DNA of 64,000 nucleotides from G963708325 sp963708325 (GTDB taxonomy: Bacteria; Actinomycetota; Thermoleophilia; Solirubrobacterales; 70-9), in contig OY970203.1 in assembly GCA_963708325.1 (NCBI GenBank), positions 2,418,001 to 2,482,000 of the forward strand, read 5' to 3'. Under the pieces are notes generated by a model, which was given only the letters and a program-made list of their open reading frames with translations, searched no databases and was not told the origin of the DNA. A program made the translations under genes and the position numbers. Of this stretch, positions 62,071-64,000 are shown piece after piece; the first letter of the stretch is position 1, and every line of letters starts with the position of its first letter.

Positions 62071-62116
62071 ATGCGTCCGCGGCAAGTCAAAGGTGTCGTC
62101 GCAGCCGCGGATGCAT
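62071..62116. terminator. 13-bp inverted repeat between convergent genes
   Basis: ATGCGTCCGCGGC at 62071-62083 pairs with GCCGCGGATGCAT at 62104-62116 (one G-U) around a 20-nt loop. Placed in the 105-bp gap between the lipoprotein gene and the opposite-strand epimerase gene, it may terminate both. The loop is unusually long for a terminator. Confidence 0.5.
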
Positions 62117-62142
62117 GTCCGCGACCCGCGCCCCCCGAGCGT

Positions 62143-63054
62143 CTAACCCAGCAGGTCCCTCAACGCCGGCTCGAGCTCGGTGAAGCGGAACTCGAAGCCG
62201 AGGTCGAGCGCCCGTCGCGGCACCACCCGCAGGCTGGCGAGCGCGTTCTCGGCCATCTCGCTCCCCAGCATCGCCCGCAGCGCCAGCTTCGGCACGGGCG
62301 CGACCGAGGGCCGGCCGAGCACGCGGCCCAGCGCCTTCGAGAACTCGCGGTTGGTCACCGGGTTGGGCGCCGTGGCGTTGATCGGGCCCGACGCGGCGGC
62401 GGTGTCGAGCGCCCAGAGCAGCAGCCGCACCTCATCCTCGACGTGGATCCACGGCATGAACTGGCGCCCGCCGGCGAGCGGGCCGCCGACCCCGAGCCGG
62501 AAGGGCAGCAGGAACCGCTTCAGCAGCCCGCCCCCGGGGCTGAGCACAAGCCCGGTGCGGATCCGCGCGACGCGCACGTCGCTTGCCGTCGCCTCCTCCG
62601 CGGCCGCCTCCCAGGCGACGCAGACCTCGGCCCCGAAGCCGGCGCCATGGGAAGTGTCCTCGTCGACGATCGCCTCGCCGCGGTCGCCGTAGTAGCCGAC
62701 CGCCGACTGGCTGACGAGCACGCGCGGCCCGGCCTCCGACGCCGCGATCGCGTGGACGAGGTTGCGCGTCGCGGTCTCACGCGACTCGCGGATTCGGCGC
62801 TTGGCGTCGTCCGTCCAGCGCTGGTCGAGCGACTCCCCGACGAGGTTGATCGCGGCGTCGGCGCCGTCCACCGCCTCGGGCGGGGGACGGTGGGTCGTGG
62901 GGTGCCACTCGTACCAGCTGATCACGTTGGCGCCGCCGCGCCGCGCTCGCTCCGGGTCGCGCGTGAGCCCGATCACGTCGTCGCCGCGCGCGGCCAGGGC
63001 ATCGCAGACCCGCGTGCCGATCAGGCCGGTCGCCCCGGTGACCATGACCCTCAT
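62143..63054 (-). CDS. TIGR01777/YfcH-family NAD(P)-dependent epimerase-like protein
   Basis: 303 residues from MRVMVTGATGLIGTRVCDAL, an extended SDR Rossmann start. INLVGESLDQRWTDDAKRRI, VSQSAVGYYGDRGEAIVDED (the family's SAVGYYG), RTGLVLSPGGGLLKRFLLPF, QFMPWIHVEDEVRLL and the C-terminal DUF1731-like LGFEFRFTELEPALRDLL are all family marks. The substrate is unknown. ATG 63054 is chosen over 63072 by homology. Confidence 0.92.
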   Translation of the reverse strand: MRVMVTGATGLIGTRVCDALAARGDDVIGLTRDPERARRGGANVISWYEWHPTTHRPPPEAVDGADAAINLVGESLDQRWTDDAKRRIRESRETATRNLVHAIAASEAGPRVLVSQSAVGYYGDRGEAIVDEDTSHGAGFGAEVCVAWEAAAEEATASDVRVARIRTGLVLSPGGGLLKRFLLPFRLGVGGPLAGGRQFMPWIHVEDEVRLLLWALDTAAASGPINATAPNPVTNREFSKALGRVLGRPSVAPVPKLALRAMLGSEMAENALASLRVVPRRALDLGFEFRFTELEPALRDLLG

Positions 63055-63109
63055 GCCGCCCCCCGTCGCCACCGTGCCGGTCGGGTTCCCCGCCGTGCGC
63101 CGTGACGGT

Positions 63110-64000
<891 letters not shown>

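Overview
The window is a very GC-rich bacterial chromosome segment, densely coding with mostly 4-bp overlaps between operon genes. Gene content points to an actinobacterium, probably of the Thermoleophilia (Solirubrobacterales/Gaiellales) type. The main reasons are the proA-nadD-rsfS / leuS-comEA-comEC-holA-rpsT / lepA-hrcA-dnaJ gene order, a wax-ester/triacylglycerol synthase, a DivIVA-like coiled-coil protein, HadA/HadB-like MaoC proteins and a group 3b NiFe hydrogenase. The lineage is an inference from gene content; no rRNA gene is present.

Layout. 1-2087: end of proA, then nadD and rsfS. 2088-4230: a disturbed stretch with a frameshifted DivIVA-like gene, an SOS-box-controlled PD-(D/E)XK endonuclease reading frame that runs in frame through a tRNA-Ala gene into an antitoxin remnant, and a broken exported-protein gene. 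4298-7785: a two-component system, the exported protein it probably controls (both share a TTCAT direct-repeat site) and a small secreted protein. 7916-12318: patatin-like lipase, PHP phosphatase, PfkB kinase, WS/DGAT. 12337-25954: PEP synthase diverging from a long operon for a group 3b [NiFe] hydrogenase, its protease, a cyclic-nucleotide-binding protein, a 2-oxoacid:ferredoxin oxidoreductase, a GltD-ferredoxin fusion and an FAD oxidoreductase. 25962-27029: diguanylate cyclase.

27187-48203 returns to housekeeping genes: leuS, a cupin, acylphosphatase, comEA-comEC-holA, rpsT, murJ, lepA, two MaoC dehydratases, hrcA-dnaJ-prmA, murI, yqeY-phoH-ybeY-era. 48353-56952 carries hisIE and a full trp set (E, G, D, C, then F, B, A) interrupted by an HtrA-type protease. 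56962-63054 has a 53-codon membrane protein, a paralogue of the hydrogenase-locus FAD oxidoreductase, two tandem phosphofructokinases, a lipoprotein binding protein and an SDR-type epimerase. The window ends inside a malic enzyme gene.

Working together: pyruvate:ferredoxin oxidoreductase, PEP synthase, NADP-type hydrogenase, a GltD-type NADPH/ferredoxin oxidoreductase, a PPi-type phosphofructokinase and malic enzyme form a redox-flexible node around pyruvate. It could dispose of electrons as H2 under hypoxia or use H2 for reductant. A further pattern is that many genes have a TANNNT-like -10 hexamer ending only 6-11 nt before the start codon and no Shine-Dalgarno, which suggests widespread leaderless transcription.
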